Of a stretch of DNA of 64,000 nt, positions 48,044 through 56,710 are shown piece after piece. Source of the stretch: Paraburkholderia sp. PGU19 (GTDB taxonomy: Bacteria; Pseudomonadota; Gammaproteobacteria; Burkholderiales; Burkholderiaceae); NCBI RefSeq assembly GCF_013426915.1, contig NZ_AP023182.1, positions 1,302,001-1,366,000 of the forward strand. The letters run 5' to 3'. A program made the position numbers and the translations under genes. The notes below the pieces were generated by a model. That model was not told the DNA's origin, made no database searches, and saw only the letters and a program-made list of their open reading frames with translations. Numbering within the stretch: position 1 is the first letter of the stretch; the number at the start of each line of letters is the position of its first letter.

Positions 48044-48100
48044 AGAAAAAGACCCGCCAGGCATCGCCTTCGCGAGGGGTCCAGCTGCGTAACTGGCGGG
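48044..48100 (-). terminator. Terminator of the candidate small RNA
   Basis: Perfect 8-bp stem CCCGCCAG/CTGGCGGG with a 32-nt apical part, followed on the minus strand by TCTTTTTCTT. It lies between the FNR box and the start of the 46855-47868 gene, and does not follow any protein gene. Confidence 0.6.
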
Positions 48101-48157
48101 ATTCCAAAGTCAGCAACAACACCAGACAGCCGGGAGGTGAAACAGAACGGCCACTGG
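48046..48157 (-). ncRNA. Candidate FNR-controlled small RNA (about 110 nt)
   Basis: On the minus strand a perfect FNR-type box (48193-48206) is followed after exactly 22 bp by TATCGT (48164-48169), the class II activator arrangement, predicting a start at about 48157. A hairpin with arms CCCGCCAG (48053-48060) and CTGGCGGG (48093-48100) and a T-run (48050-48046) then ends the transcript about 110 nt later, before the next start codon at 47868. The RNA contains a single-stranded-looking UUUCACCUCCCGG, complementary to ribosome-binding sites. No reading frame with a ribosome-binding site was seen. Prediction only. Confidence 0.5.
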
Positions 48158-48163
48158 CGAACC

Positions 48164-48206
48164 TACGATAGGAGGAAAAAGACGTATCCCATTTGATTTG
48201 CATCAA
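48164..48206 (-). promoter_or_regulatory. FNR/ANR-type box 4 with class II promoter
   Basis: Box TTGATTTGCATCAA at 48193-48206 (perfect), then 22 bp, then -10 TATCGT at 48164-48169 on the minus strand. Centre of the box is at -41.5 relative to the predicted start. Confidence 0.75.
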
Positions 48207-48304
48207 CGCGAACTGGAGATCGCCGGACAATATGAGCGAGCAGTGAAATAGCTCCGTCGATGTCCGTTGCTGCAGGACGGACATTCCGCGAGATTGACCC
48301 GCCT

Positions 48305-49795
48305 TCAACGGCGGACGATCGCATCGATCGGGAATCTGCTCTGGCCGCAAAATCCGCCGTCAGGTTTGTTTCCAAACCAGGCGAAACCGTTGAGTTGCCG
48401 CACGCGCTCGCGTATGCCCAGCAGGCCAAATGAGTCGGGCTTGCGGCCGGATGCCAGATCGGCACCGCGTCCGTTATCCTCGATACGGACTTCACACTCG
48501 CTATTGTCGAGTTCGATGGTGACGACGACTTCCGTCGCACTCGCATGACGCGCCACGTTCGACAGCGCCTCCTGCACGATGCGAAAGATCGCGGTCGCAG
48601 CCGTATCGCTGAACTCGAGTTCGCCCGCCGACAGACGGGTGTTGACCTTGATCCCGTAGCGCCGGCTGAACTCATCGGCCAGCCACTCTACGGCGGGCAG
48701 CAATCCCAGATCGTCCAGCATGGTGGGACGCAGACCCGACGCGATGCGCCGGACCGCGCTCATCGTCTCGTCGGTCTGTGTGACCAACCCGCGCGCCTTC
48801 GCGGCCGTTTCCGAGGTGTCATGGCCAGCTTCGACTTCCTGCTGCAGGATGATCGCGCTCATTTTCAACGCGGTCAGCTTCTGACCGAGGTCGTCGTGCA
48901 GTTCTCTGGCGATTCTCTTCTGTTCCTCTTCCCGCGCCCGTTCAGTCGCCGCGGCAAGTTCGCCGACATGTTCGAGCTGCTCCAGCCGTTTATGCTCAGT
49001 CAAATCACGCGTCACCTTGGTGAAGCCCTGAAGCGCTCCCTTATCGTCGCGAATGGGAGTGATGATGGCGTCTGCCCAGAAACGCGAGCCATCGCTCCTG
49101 ACACGCCATCCTTCGGCTTCCGAACGCCCCCGTGTGGACGCTGTCTCGAGCATGCGTTCGGGCAAACCCGCCGCCCGTGCTTCTGGCGGATAGAAGACGG
49201 AAAAGTGGCGGCCGATAATGTCGCTGGCGGAATAGCCCTTGATTCGCTGCGCGCCCGTATTCCAGGAAGCGACCTCCCCTGTAGGACTCGACATAAAGAT
49301 CGCGTAGTCTTCGACGCTGTCGATCATCGCCTGTAAGCGCTGCTCGCTTCTGCGAAGTTTTGCCTCGATCAGATGACGCTGCGAAAAATCGTGCGTGACG
49401 GCCGCAAACCCGGCAAGATCCCCCTGCTCACGTCGTTGCGCGATGACCAGTACGCTGGCCCAGAAGCGGGTTCCGTCCTTGCGCACATGCCAGCCCTCAT
49501 AGTAGGCTCGCCCGGTCGCCGCCGCTCTCGCCAGAATGTCCGACGGGACGGGCACATCCGGGGGAACCTTGGGATAAAGTACCGAAAACGGCTTGCCGAG
49601 GATTTCACCCGCCCCGTAGCCGGTAATGTGTTCGGCCGCAGCATTCCACGTCTCGACCTGACCGTGTGTGTCGAGCGTAAAGATGGCGAATTCGCCGTCG
49701 ATATCAATGGCAAAATGATAGCGGTGTTCCCCGGCCGCATTGCCCTCGGGGTCCGCCTTTTCGTCATTACCACCTGGGGCGCTCGTGCCGCTCAC
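48305..49795 (-). CDS. PAS-PAS sensor histidine kinase (NarX/LuxR-system type)
   Basis: A 496-aa cytoplasmic sensor kinase without transmembrane helices. Two PAS domains (about residues 30-140 and 150-270, each with DGTRFWA/DGSRFWA motifs) precede a HisKA_3 dimerisation domain with the phospho-His in RIARELHDDLGQKLTALKM (H300), then a HATPase with EALSNVARHA and VRIEDNGRGAD, SFGLLGIRERV. Such kinases normally phosphorylate NarL/FixJ-type regulators; none is seen in this window. The soluble PAS pair suggests oxygen or redox sensing, but no haem ligand could be assigned. Intact. Confidence 0.88.
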   Translation of the reverse strand: MSGTSAPGGNDEKADPEGNAAGEHRYHFAIDIDGEFAIFTLDTHGQVETWNAAAEHITGYGAGEILGKPFSVLYPKVPPDVPVPSDILARAAATGRAYYEGWHVRKDGTRFWASVLVIAQRREQGDLAGFAAVTHDFSQRHLIEAKLRRSEQRLQAMIDSVEDYAIFMSSPTGEVASWNTGAQRIKGYSASDIIGRHFSVFYPPEARAAGLPERMLETASTRGRSEAEGWRVRSDGSRFWADAIITPIRDDKGALQGFTKVTRDLTEHKRLEQLEHVGELAAATERAREEEQKRIARELHDDLGQKLTALKMSAIILQQEVEAGHDTSETAAKARGLVTQTDETMSAVRRIASGLRPTMLDDLGLLPAVEWLADEFSRRYGIKVNTRLSAGELEFSDTAATAIFRIVQEALSNVARHASATEVVVTIELDNSECEVRIEDNGRGADLASGRKPDSFGLLGIRERVRQLNGFAWFGNKPDGGFCGQSRFPIDAIVRR

Positions 49796-49883
49796 AGCCG
49801 CCTCCCGTCATCAACACGATGTCCTATTCTCTGGCCGGCCAGCATAAACCGGTCGGCTGCCGGTCAGCACAGCAGGCGTCCTG

Positions 49884-50150
49884 TCACAGCACAGGGTCGC
49901 CCAGTTCCGGATACTCGGCAGCGAGAACGTCGAAAACCCTCGCGGAGCGCGCAGGCAGATTATGTGCGAGACGTCGCTGCAGGTACTCGTCCGATCTGAG
50001 CCATGAATAGGCTCGGCTGACGTCGTCGACGGTCGGCTTGATGCGCATGATCTTCACCACAACGTCGTCTTCGAAAGGCCCGATGATCTTACGGATTTCA
50101 TTGGCCGTCGCCGCTTCCGGCGCTTCGGTCACGGATGTTGCGTTCATCAT
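49884..50150 (-). CDS. Small hypothetical protein (88 aa)
   Basis: Starts at ATG 50150 with AAGGAGAGCAA upstream (two consecutive Met codons). Reads ANEIRKIIGPFEDDVVVKIMR, then TVDDVSRAYSWLRSDEYLQRRLAHNLPARSARVFDVLAAEYPEL. Mostly helical, soluble, no known family. Lies between the kinase and the CBS protein on the same strand, in the low-oxygen locus. Confidence 0.6.
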   Translation of the reverse strand: MMNATSVTEAPEAATANEIRKIIGPFEDDVVVKIMRIKPTVDDVSRAYSWLRSDEYLQRRLAHNLPARSARVFDVLAAEYPELGDPVL

Positions 50151-50358
50151 TTGCTCTCCTTGGCGGCCCGCAGTGAGTGCAGGAATCAGGCAGGACCGGC
50201 ACCGAAGCAATTCCGCTCACCTGCCATTGCGTCGAATCTACCTCTGTGCGGACCGTAGCAATTGACCTTGCGCTACCATGCGCAATGCTCCCGATGCGCA
50301 TCTCGCTTGCGTCCGCGCTGCCGTTCGTGATCGACTCGCCGGGTAAGCGTTGTGCAGC

Positions 50359-51051
50359 CTACATCCCTGTAATCACCGCCGGAAACTCGAGGTGACTATT
50401 CACCTCCTTCACACCGGATACGTTTTCCGCAGCCACGCGAATGGCTTTGCCCTCTTCACCACTTCTGATGACACCCCAAAGGTGCACGACGCCGCCCTTG
50501 ACTAGGATACTTTCGCGCGGCAACGACCAACGTGTGTTTTTTAGGGCAAGCACGATGGTGTCGCGGATTGCCTGATCATCGGCTGCGGCTATCTCGTTCG
50601 GCTCGGCAATGATGCTGGCGAGCGCGCGGATCAAATTCGCGCGGCTCACGAGACCTGTGACCTTGCCGTCCTTCACCACGGGCACGCGTTTGATTCGATG
50701 CCGTTCGAGCAGCTCCGCGATCTCGGCAACGGGCGTATCTTCGGCGACGACAACGACACGCGTCGTCATCAGGTCGCTCACCTTGTGCGAGTGCTCTCTG
50801 ACGTACTCGCTCGCCAGTTCGCGAGTCGACGCCAGAAATTCCAGCCACCAGGCGCGCTTGCCCACGCCAGTGCCGATCTCGGCGCGGTGCAGCAAATCGC
50901 CTTCCGTAATCATGCCGACCAGTTCGCCTTTGTCGTCGACGACAGGCATGCCGCTAATGTGCTGTTTAGCCAGCATCCTCGCGGCTTCCTGAACCGTCGT
51001 CTCAGGGTGTGCGAACACGACCGACGTGGTCATGACATCCATTGCGCGCAT
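50359..51051 (-). CDS. CBS-CBS-BON domain protein
   Basis: A 230-aa protein with two CBS domains (MRAMDVMTTSVVFAHPETTVQEAARML, and VSDLMTTRVVVVAEDTPVAEIAELLERHRIKRVPVV) and a C-terminal BON domain (IRDTIVLALKNTRW, then VVHLWGVIRSGEEGKAIRVA). CBS pairs bind adenine nucleotides; BON domains bind lipid or partner proteins. Start at 51051 (MRAMDV) is most likely, an ATG 3 codons later is possible. Its mycobacterial counterpart Hrp1 belongs to the dormancy regulon. Two FNR-type boxes lie 108 and 155 bp upstream. Confidence 0.85.
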   Translation of the reverse strand: MRAMDVMTTSVVFAHPETTVQEAARMLAKQHISGMPVVDDKGELVGMITEGDLLHRAEIGTGVGKRAWWLEFLASTRELASEYVREHSHKVSDLMTTRVVVVAEDTPVAEIAELLERHRIKRVPVVKDGKVTGLVSRANLIRALASIIAEPNEIAAADDQAIRDTIVLALKNTRWSLPRESILVKGGVVHLWGVIRSGEEGKAIRVAAENVSGVKEVNSHLEFPAVITGM

Positions 51052-51158
51052 CCTTGATTCCTCCATGATGGTCGCGTGAACGGCTGGCAGTCCGACCCCC
51101 GGCCCTTGATGAACCTTCAACGCATAAACCAATCTTCGACCAGGGCGGCCGCTTCGAA

Positions 51159-51172
51159 TTGATCGAGATCAA
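51159..51172. promoter_or_regulatory. FNR/ANR-type box 5 (CBS protein)
   Basis: TTGATCGAGATCAA, perfect. On the minus strand AAGATT at 51131-51136 is exactly at class II spacing, so it most likely serves the CBS-BON gene. Confidence 0.8.
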
Positions 51173-51205
51173 GCGAGTTCGGATATCGAAGACTTTCGTG
51201 CGGTC

Positions 51206-51219
51206 TTGACGGACGTCAA
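51206..51219. promoter_or_regulatory. FNR/ANR-type box 6 (LOG-family gene)
   Basis: TTGACGGACGTCAA (TTGAC-N4-GTCAA). On the plus strand TAATAG at 51243-51248 lies about 23 bp downstream, so it probably serves the LOG-family gene. Confidence 0.65.
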
Positions 51220-51358
51220 TTGCAAAAGGCAGCCCGCGTGCCTAATAGAGACAGCCGACACCGCAACCTCAGTGGAAGGCTTCTTCCAACCTCCGGCACG
51301 AATCCGGATTGCGGCGGCCCGGCCGTACGTTCTGTTTTCGCTACCCGTTCCTCAGCAT

Positions 51359-52311
51359 ATGAATCGTCGTTTTATGAAACGTCATCAACAGCGAGAATGC
51401 GCATCCGTTGAGTTCGAGCAGGACGTTAAGCCGGACCGTGTCCAGCGTGCCGTCGATGACTCCAGCACAACCGGACGCGCTTCGCGCGTGCGCGGCTTGA
51501 TGGAAAGTCCAACCTATCTTCAGGCGGACGAGGATCTGGCATTCCTGAGACGGCCCGAGATGTGCGGCGTCCGGCTGCAACTCGACTACTGGAAAACGGA
51601 GGAATCGCTGCAGCGCCATGCGATCGACCATACGATCGTGGTGTACGGCAGCACCCGCATTCCCTCGCCCTCTGTCGCGCGTCAGCAAATCCGGCACGCC
51701 CGGCGCCTGCAAGAAGAAGGCGGTGATACGCACGGCCATCACGCGCTGCAAGCGGCGAAGGCTCAACTTCAACGAAGCCGCTACTATGACATCGCGCGCG
51801 AATTGGGCCGTATAGCAGGTTCTGCACGATGCGGCGGTGTCCTGTCATCCCTTGCGCTGGTGACGGGCGGCGGTCCGGGGATTATGGAAGCTGCGAATCG
51901 GGGGCTTACGATTCCGGCGCGCCGAGTATCGGCCTGAATATTTCCTTACCGCGCGAACAGGAGCCCAATCCCTATCTCACACCCGAACTCTGCTTCAAGC
52001 TGCATTACTTCGCCATCCGCAAGCTCCATCTGCTGGAACGAGCGCGCGCGGCTGTATTCTTTCCCGGCGGATTCGGCACGTGTGATGAACTATTCGAAGT
52101 CTTGACCCTGCTGCAAACGCAGAAAATCAAGCCATTGCCTGTCGTGCTTGTCGGAGAGTCATATTGGAGGCGCGCAATCGACTTCGACTTCATGATCACC
52201 GAGGGAACCATCTCGCAAGATGACATGCGGCTGTTTGTCTTCCGAGAGACGGCTGAATCCGTATGGGAAGCGATTGTCCATTGGCACGACACGCATGACA
52301 CGCAGCCATGA
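51359..52311 (+). pseudogene. LOG-family (TIGR00730-type) protein, frameshifted
   Basis: A Rossmann-fold protein of the LOG/lysine-decarboxylase-like family, members of which release cytokinin-type nucleobases or split nucleotides. First part: FLRRPEMCGVRLQLDYWK, HTIVVYGSTRIPSP, SSLALVTGGGPGIMEAANRG. At the run of five G (51900-51904) one base is missing; the remainder continues in another frame: GAPSIGLNISLPREQEPNPY, then the PGGFGTCDELFEVLTLLQT motif with the catalytic-type GGxGTxxE, to the stop at 52311. The start is uncertain (ATG 51359 or 51374, no clear ribosome-binding site). A homopolymer indel could also be a sequence error. Confidence 0.75.
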
Positions 52312-52508
52312 CCGCACGCCAGCGTCAGACATTGTCCCCTAAGAAAATTCCGATAGCTCTGCGCCACATCCCTAATCCATCTTCATCCCGCGCTGATAGC
52401 CGTTCTGCTCGCGACCATCGATACTGCAATCATGGATTCCGAGTCTTTTCAGGTGCGCCGGAACCGAGGCAACGTGCGCCCTGAGCCTGGCCTGTTGGGA
52501 GCGCGATC

Positions 52509-52778
52509 ATGACATCCTCCGCCGCCGTTTCCTATGCGTGTGCTGAACATCGTCGTGAGCGCACCGGCAACGCTGCCTGCGAAAGCACGACGAAGCCCGA
52601 CGCGTCCGTGCTGTCCAACGACACGATCCTCGCGATTGCACGGCGCGCAGGCATGCTTGTGATGCTCGATGCACGGATCGGACGTGAAACCTATCAGAGC
52701 GTGACGGGCTCGCTGTCGTCGCTTCATCGTTTCGTAGCGGATCTGCACGACCTGATTCTCGACGGCTCGGCGCAATAA
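52509..52778 (+). CDS. Small hypothetical protein (89 aa)
   Basis: Starts at ATG 52509 with GGGAGCGCGATC upstream. The C-terminal half LAIARRAGMLVMLDARIGRETYQSVTGSLSSLHRFVADLHDLI looks like a compact helical domain; the first 35 residues are of low complexity with several cysteines. I do not recognise a named family. Between the LOG-family gene and the Mg ATPase, same strand. Confidence 0.55.
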   Translation: MTSSAAVSYACAEHRRERTGNAACESTTKPDASVLSNDTILAIARRAGMLVMLDARIGRETYQSVTGSLSSLHRFVADLHDLILDGSAQ

Positions 52779-52860
52779 CCCCCGCCCGGCCGACGTGAGA
52801 CGTGCACGCCCCCGCTGAGTGAGCACGCCTGTCGCGACATCGCTCGCGGACCGAGTGCGC

Positions 52861-52879
52861 CCCATGCAGCGTGCATGGG
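52861..52879. repeat. Perfect inverted repeat before FNR box 7
   Basis: CCCATGCA-GCG-TGCATGGG, 8-bp arms and a 3-nt spacer, ending 11 bp before the FNR-type box at 52891. It may be the end hairpin of the upstream transcript or a second operator; no T-run follows. Confidence 0.5.
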
Positions 52880-52890
52880 TCTGCTCGCCA

Positions 52891-52904
52891 TTGATGTATG
52901 TCAA
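52891..52904. promoter_or_regulatory. FNR/ANR-type box 7 (mgtA)
   Basis: TTGATGTATGTCAA (TTGAT-N4-GTCAA), 58 bp before the mgtA start codon. No strong -10 at class II spacing; TATAGC lies somewhat further downstream. Confidence 0.7.
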
Positions 52905-52962
52905 CGACTCGCGGATCGCGGGCGCCAAGCTCTGTAGTTGTCTATAGCGACAGGTGTTCACG

Positions 52963-55632
52963 ATGCAGACGGCTGAAACCGACGAAGTGCGATCCACCCC
53001 AACGCTTCTCGAACGCGTCTGGCGTTCCTCTCGCGGCGTACTGCATCAGTCGTCCGCAGGTGGGGACACGTTGGCGGTCTGCGCTCAGCTGTCGACCGAG
53101 GAAGCGTTGGCGCGGATGCACAGCGCTACATGCGGGCTCTCCGACGAAGAAGCGGAACGGCGCCTGCGTCTCTCGGGTCCCAACCGGGTCGTCCACGAGA
53201 CGCGCCACACGCTCATCGGCGAACTCGCCAACCGAACGCTGAATCCGCTCAATCTGCTGCTCCTGGTGCTTGCCACGGCATCCTATCTGCTTGGTGATCC
53301 GCGGGCCGCGATCATGATCGGCGTGATGGTTCTTCTTAGCACGTCGCTCAGCTTCGTGCAGGAGCATCGATCGAACAAGGCCGCGGATACGCTGCGCAAA
53401 ATGGTGCGCACGACGGCGACCGTCGTGCGCCGAAACGGGCAGGATGATCCGACCCATGTCGACATTCCCATCGAACAGATCGTGCCGGGCGATATCGTTC
53501 TGCTATCCGCTGGCGACATGGTGCCCGCCGATCTTCGATTGCTTTCCGCACGCGACCTGTTCGTCAATCAATCGGCGCTGACGGGTGAAGCCATGCCATG
53601 CGAAAAGAATGTGCACACGAGCACTGCGCCCGTCGATTCGCAATTTGATCTGACGAATATCTGTTTCATGGGCAGCGCCATCATCAGCGGCGTGGGCTGC
53701 GGGGTCGTGGTGTCGACCGGCAAGACGACGATCTTCGGCGGGATCGCCGATATGGTCGCGGCGCAGCGCGTGCAAACCAGCTTCGACAAGGGCGTCGCCC
53801 GGTTCACGTGGCTGATGATCCGTTTCATTCTGGTGATGGTTCCCCTCGTCTTCGTGATCAATGGCCTGACGAAGGGAAGCTGGTTCGAAGCCGTTCTTTT
53901 CGCGGTTGCCGTGGGCGTCGGGCTCACGCCCGAGATGTTGCCGATGATCGTCACCGTCAACCTGGCGAAAGGCGCGATCGACATGTCGCGCAAACGGGTG
54001 ATCGTAAAGCGTTTGAATGCGATTCAGAATTTCGGTGCGCTCGACGTGTTATGCACCGACAAGACGGGAACCCTGACGCAAGACCGGATCATTCTAAAGC
54101 GTCACCTCGATATTCACGGCAATGAGTCGGAGCGCGTGCTCGAATATGCCTATCTGAACAGCGCACACCAGTCGGGACTGAAAAACCTGCTCGACGTCGC
54201 AGTGTTGAAGCACGTCGAACTCCATGAGCAGCTCAAAGCCCATGAGAGCTTCACGAAGATCGACGAGATGCCCTTCGACTTCGAGCGCCGCCGCATGTCG
54301 GTTGTTCTCGCGAGGAACGATGGCGCGCATATCATGATCTCGAAGGGCGCCGTCGAGGAAATCTTCTCGGTCAGCACGCGCTACGCAATCGACGGCGATA
54401 CAGGCGCGCTCGACGAAAGCCACTACGCTGCAACCAAAGAGATCACCGATGCACTCAACTCGGACGGTTTTCGCGTCGTCGCAGTCGCGTACAAGGAGAT
54501 GCCTCCCGACCAGACCGCCTACTCGGTCGCCGACGAGCGTGAGTTGACCCTGCTCGGATTCATCGCGTTTCTCGATCCGCCCAAAGAAACTGCGGCGGCC
54601 GCGCTTGCTGCACTGAAGAAGAGCGGCGTGCAGGTGAAGATTCTGACCGGCGACAACGACAGGGTCACCCGAAAGATCTGTCACGACGTGGGAATCGAAG
54701 TAGACCGGATCGTGCTCGGAAAGGAGCTTGAGGCACTGACGCCCTTCGAACTCGCAGATCTGGCGGAAAAGGAGTGCGTGTTCGCCAAAGTCTCTCCTTC
54801 GCAAAAGGCATCCATCGTCAACGCCTTGCATAGCAAGGGCCATGTCGTCGGATTCCTGGGGGACGGCATCAACGACGGACCTGCGCTCAAGGCATCGGAC
54901 GTAGGGGTGTCCGTCGATAGTGCCGTCGACATTGCGAAAGATTCGGCCGACATCATCCTGCTCGAGAAAAGCCTTGCCGTGCTCGGCGAGGGCGTTCTCG
55001 AAGGCCGCAAAGTATTCGGCAACATCACCAAGTACATCAAGATGGGCGCAAGCTCGAACTTCGGCAATATGTTCAGTGTGCTGGGCGCGAGCATCATCTT
55101 GCCATTTCTGCCCATGGCGCCGATCCAGGTTCTCACCAACAACCTGCTTTACGATTTCTCGCAGACCAGCATACCGACCGATAACGTCGATGCCGAATAT
55201 CTCAGCGTTCCACGCCGGTGGGATCTCGGCAATATCGTGAAGTTCATGCTGCTGATCGGCCCCGTGAGTTCGCTGTTCGACTATGCGACGTTCTTCACGA
55301 TGCTGAAGATGTTCAACGCCTGGAACAATCCCGCCCTGTTCCAGACCGGCTGGTTCGTCGAATCGCTACTGACGCAGACGCTGATCATCCACATCATTCG
55401 CACCGCCAAAGTACCCTTCGTGGAAAGTCGGGCAAGCTCAGCTCTCATTGCGACGAGCGTCGCTGTTGCCGTCGTGGGCATCAGCCTGCCTTTTAGCTCC
55501 ATCGGCAAGATGCTCGGATTCACACCGTTGCCGTGGACGTATTGGCCCGCCCTGCTCCTGATCCTGCTCAGCTACGCAGCCTTGACGCATCTGACCAAGA
55601 CGTGGTTTGTCCGACGGTTTGGACTTGGCTGA
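52963..55632 (+). CDS. mgtA: Magnesium-type P-type ATPase
   Basis: An 889-aa P-type ATPase of the Mg-importing group (P3B, MgtA/MgtB). The actuator motif LTGEAMPCEKN, the phosphorylated Asp in LCTDKTGTLTQD (about D365), nucleotide-binding KGAVEEIFSV, LTGDND, and the hinge GDGINDGPALKASDVG are all present. Ten membrane helices are expected; the segment QVLTNNLLYDFSQTSIPTDNVD is typical for MgtA. No HMA-type metal site is present. Start ATG 52963. The FNR-type box upstream suggests low-oxygen control, and the mycobacterial dormancy regulon also holds a P-type ATPase. Intact. Confidence 0.9.
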   Translation: MQTAETDEVRSTPTLLERVWRSSRGVLHQSSAGGDTLAVCAQLSTEEALARMHSATCGLSDEEAERRLRLSGPNRVVHETRHTLIGELANRTLNPLNLLLLVLATASYLLGDPRAAIMIGVMVLLSTSLSFVQEHRSNKAADTLRKMVRTTATVVRRNGQDDPTHVDIPIEQIVPGDIVLLSAGDMVPADLRLLSARDLFVNQSALTGEAMPCEKNVHTSTAPVDSQFDLTNICFMGSAIISGVGCGVVVSTGKTTIFGGIADMVAAQRVQTSFDKGVARFTWLMIRFILVMVPLVFVINGLTKGSWFEAVLFAVAVGVGLTPEMLPMIVTVNLAKGAIDMSRKRVIVKRLNAIQNFGALDVLCTDKTGTLTQDRIILKRHLDIHGNESERVLEYAYLNSAHQSGLKNLLDVAVLKHVELHEQLKAHESFTKIDEMPFDFERRRMSVVLARNDGAHIMISKGAVEEIFSVSTRYAIDGDTGALDESHYAATKEITDALNSDGFRVVAVAYKEMPPDQTAYSVADERELTLLGFIAFLDPPKETAAAALAALKKSGVQVKILTGDNDRVTRKICHDVGIEVDRIVLGKELEALTPFELADLAEKECVFAKVSPSQKASIVNALHSKGHVVGFLGDGINDGPALKASDVGVSVDSAVDIAKDSADIILLEKSLAVLGEGVLEGRKVFGNITKYIKMGASSNFGNMFSVLGASIILPFLPMAPIQVLTNNLLYDFSQTSIPTDNVDAEYLSVPRRWDLGNIVKFMLLIGPVSSLFDYATFFTMLKMFNAWNNPALFQTGWFVESLLTQTLIIHIIRTAKVPFVESRASSALIATSVAVAVVGISLPFSSIGKMLGFTPLPWTYWPALLLILLSYAALTHLTKTWFVRRFGLG

Positions 55633-55693
55633 GGGCATTGATCGACGCCCGGCGCATAGCGTGCGGTGCAGGTTCGGAGCCGCGCATCGCACA

Positions 55694-56701
55694 TCACGAG
55701 GATCGAGACGGCGCCAGTTCCCCGCGCACGTTGCGAACGCGCGCGATATCGTGTGCCCGCACAGCACGTTCGCCCGTTGCGTATGCACTCGCGACGTCAC
55801 TTGCATCGCAAAGCCGCGTACCGGTTTGCTTCATCGTCGCCGCGGCGGCTGCCGTTGCGTATGCGAGCGCCTCGCTGGCAACGGCTCCGTGATCGAGCGA
55901 CCAGATCAATCCGGCGAGGAAACTGTCACCCGCGCCGATTGCACTTCGTACTTCCGTTTTCAGCGCAGGCATGAACCACGTCTCGTCGTGCGTCGCGAGC
56001 ACCGCACCTCTATCGGCCAGCGTGAGCGCGACCATTCTCGCCTTACGTTGCGCGATCAACATGCGGGCGGCGTCGACCTGTTCCTCCACATCGTTCAGCG
56101 GCAGCGCCGTCAACTCGCGGAGTTCGTTGAGGCTCGGCTTGACGATATCGACGTGCCCGCCATCGAGTGCCGCCGCGAGCGCCGGACCCGATGCATCCAC
56201 GGCGACACGGATGTTCGGCCGCGCCATGGCGGACGCGCGGGCGATCTGAGCGTAGGCGTCCGGCGGTGCGCCCGGCGGCAGGCTTCCGCTCAGGACGATA
56301 AAGCGCGCAGAGCCCAAATGAGCAGACACACTGCGCAGACATTCGCTCCACTCAGCCGGGGCGAGAGTCGGCCCAGGCAACACGAAACGGTACTTACGCC
56401 GGCTCGACGTCTCCATCACCGAGAAGTTCTCGCGCGTTTCACCTTCGATGTCGATGCAGTGCGTGCGCAGCTGTTCGCTATCGAGCAACCCGCCAAGGAT
56501 GCGGCCCGTCGCTCCACCGGCGGCGAACAGCGCCACACATTCGCTGCCAAGGCGATGCAGTACCCGCGCGACGTTGATTCCGCCACCGCCTGGATCGCGC
56601 TGCGCGACCTCGCATCGCAGCTTGTGCGTGTCGACAATGCGCTCGACAGCCGTCGACAAATCGACGGCGGGATTGAGTGTAACTGTGAGCATCTCGGTCA
56701 T
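55694..56701 (-). CDS. pfkB: PfkB-family 6-phosphofructokinase / 1-phosphofructokinase
   Basis: A 335-aa ribokinase-family sugar kinase that phosphorylates fructose-6-phosphate, fructose-1-phosphate or tagatose-6-phosphate. Motifs: TLNPAVDLSTAVE, the glycine-rich PGGGGINVARVLHRLG, and the C-terminal active-site loop SAIGAGDSFLAGLIW with the catalytic Asp. It follows ppsA by 9 bp on the same strand, so the glycolytic kinase and PEP synthase are one unit. The pairing suggests control of carbon flow at low oxygen. Dormancy regulons in mycobacteria also hold a pfkB. Confidence 0.88.
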   Translation of the reverse strand: MTEMLTVTLNPAVDLSTAVERIVDTHKLRCEVAQRDPGGGGINVARVLHRLGSECVALFAAGGATGRILGGLLDSEQLRTHCIDIEGETRENFSVMETSSRRKYRFVLPGPTLAPAEWSECLRSVSAHLGSARFIVLSGSLPPGAPPDAYAQIARASAMARPNIRVAVDASGPALAAALDGGHVDIVKPSLNELRELTALPLNDVEEQVDAARMLIAQRKARMVALTLADRGAVLATHDETWFMPALKTEVRSAIGAGDSFLAGLIWSLDHGAVASEALAYATAAAAATMKQTGTRLCDASDVASAYATGERAVRAHDIARVRNVRGELAPSRSS

Positions 56702-56710
56702 GGCATGACC

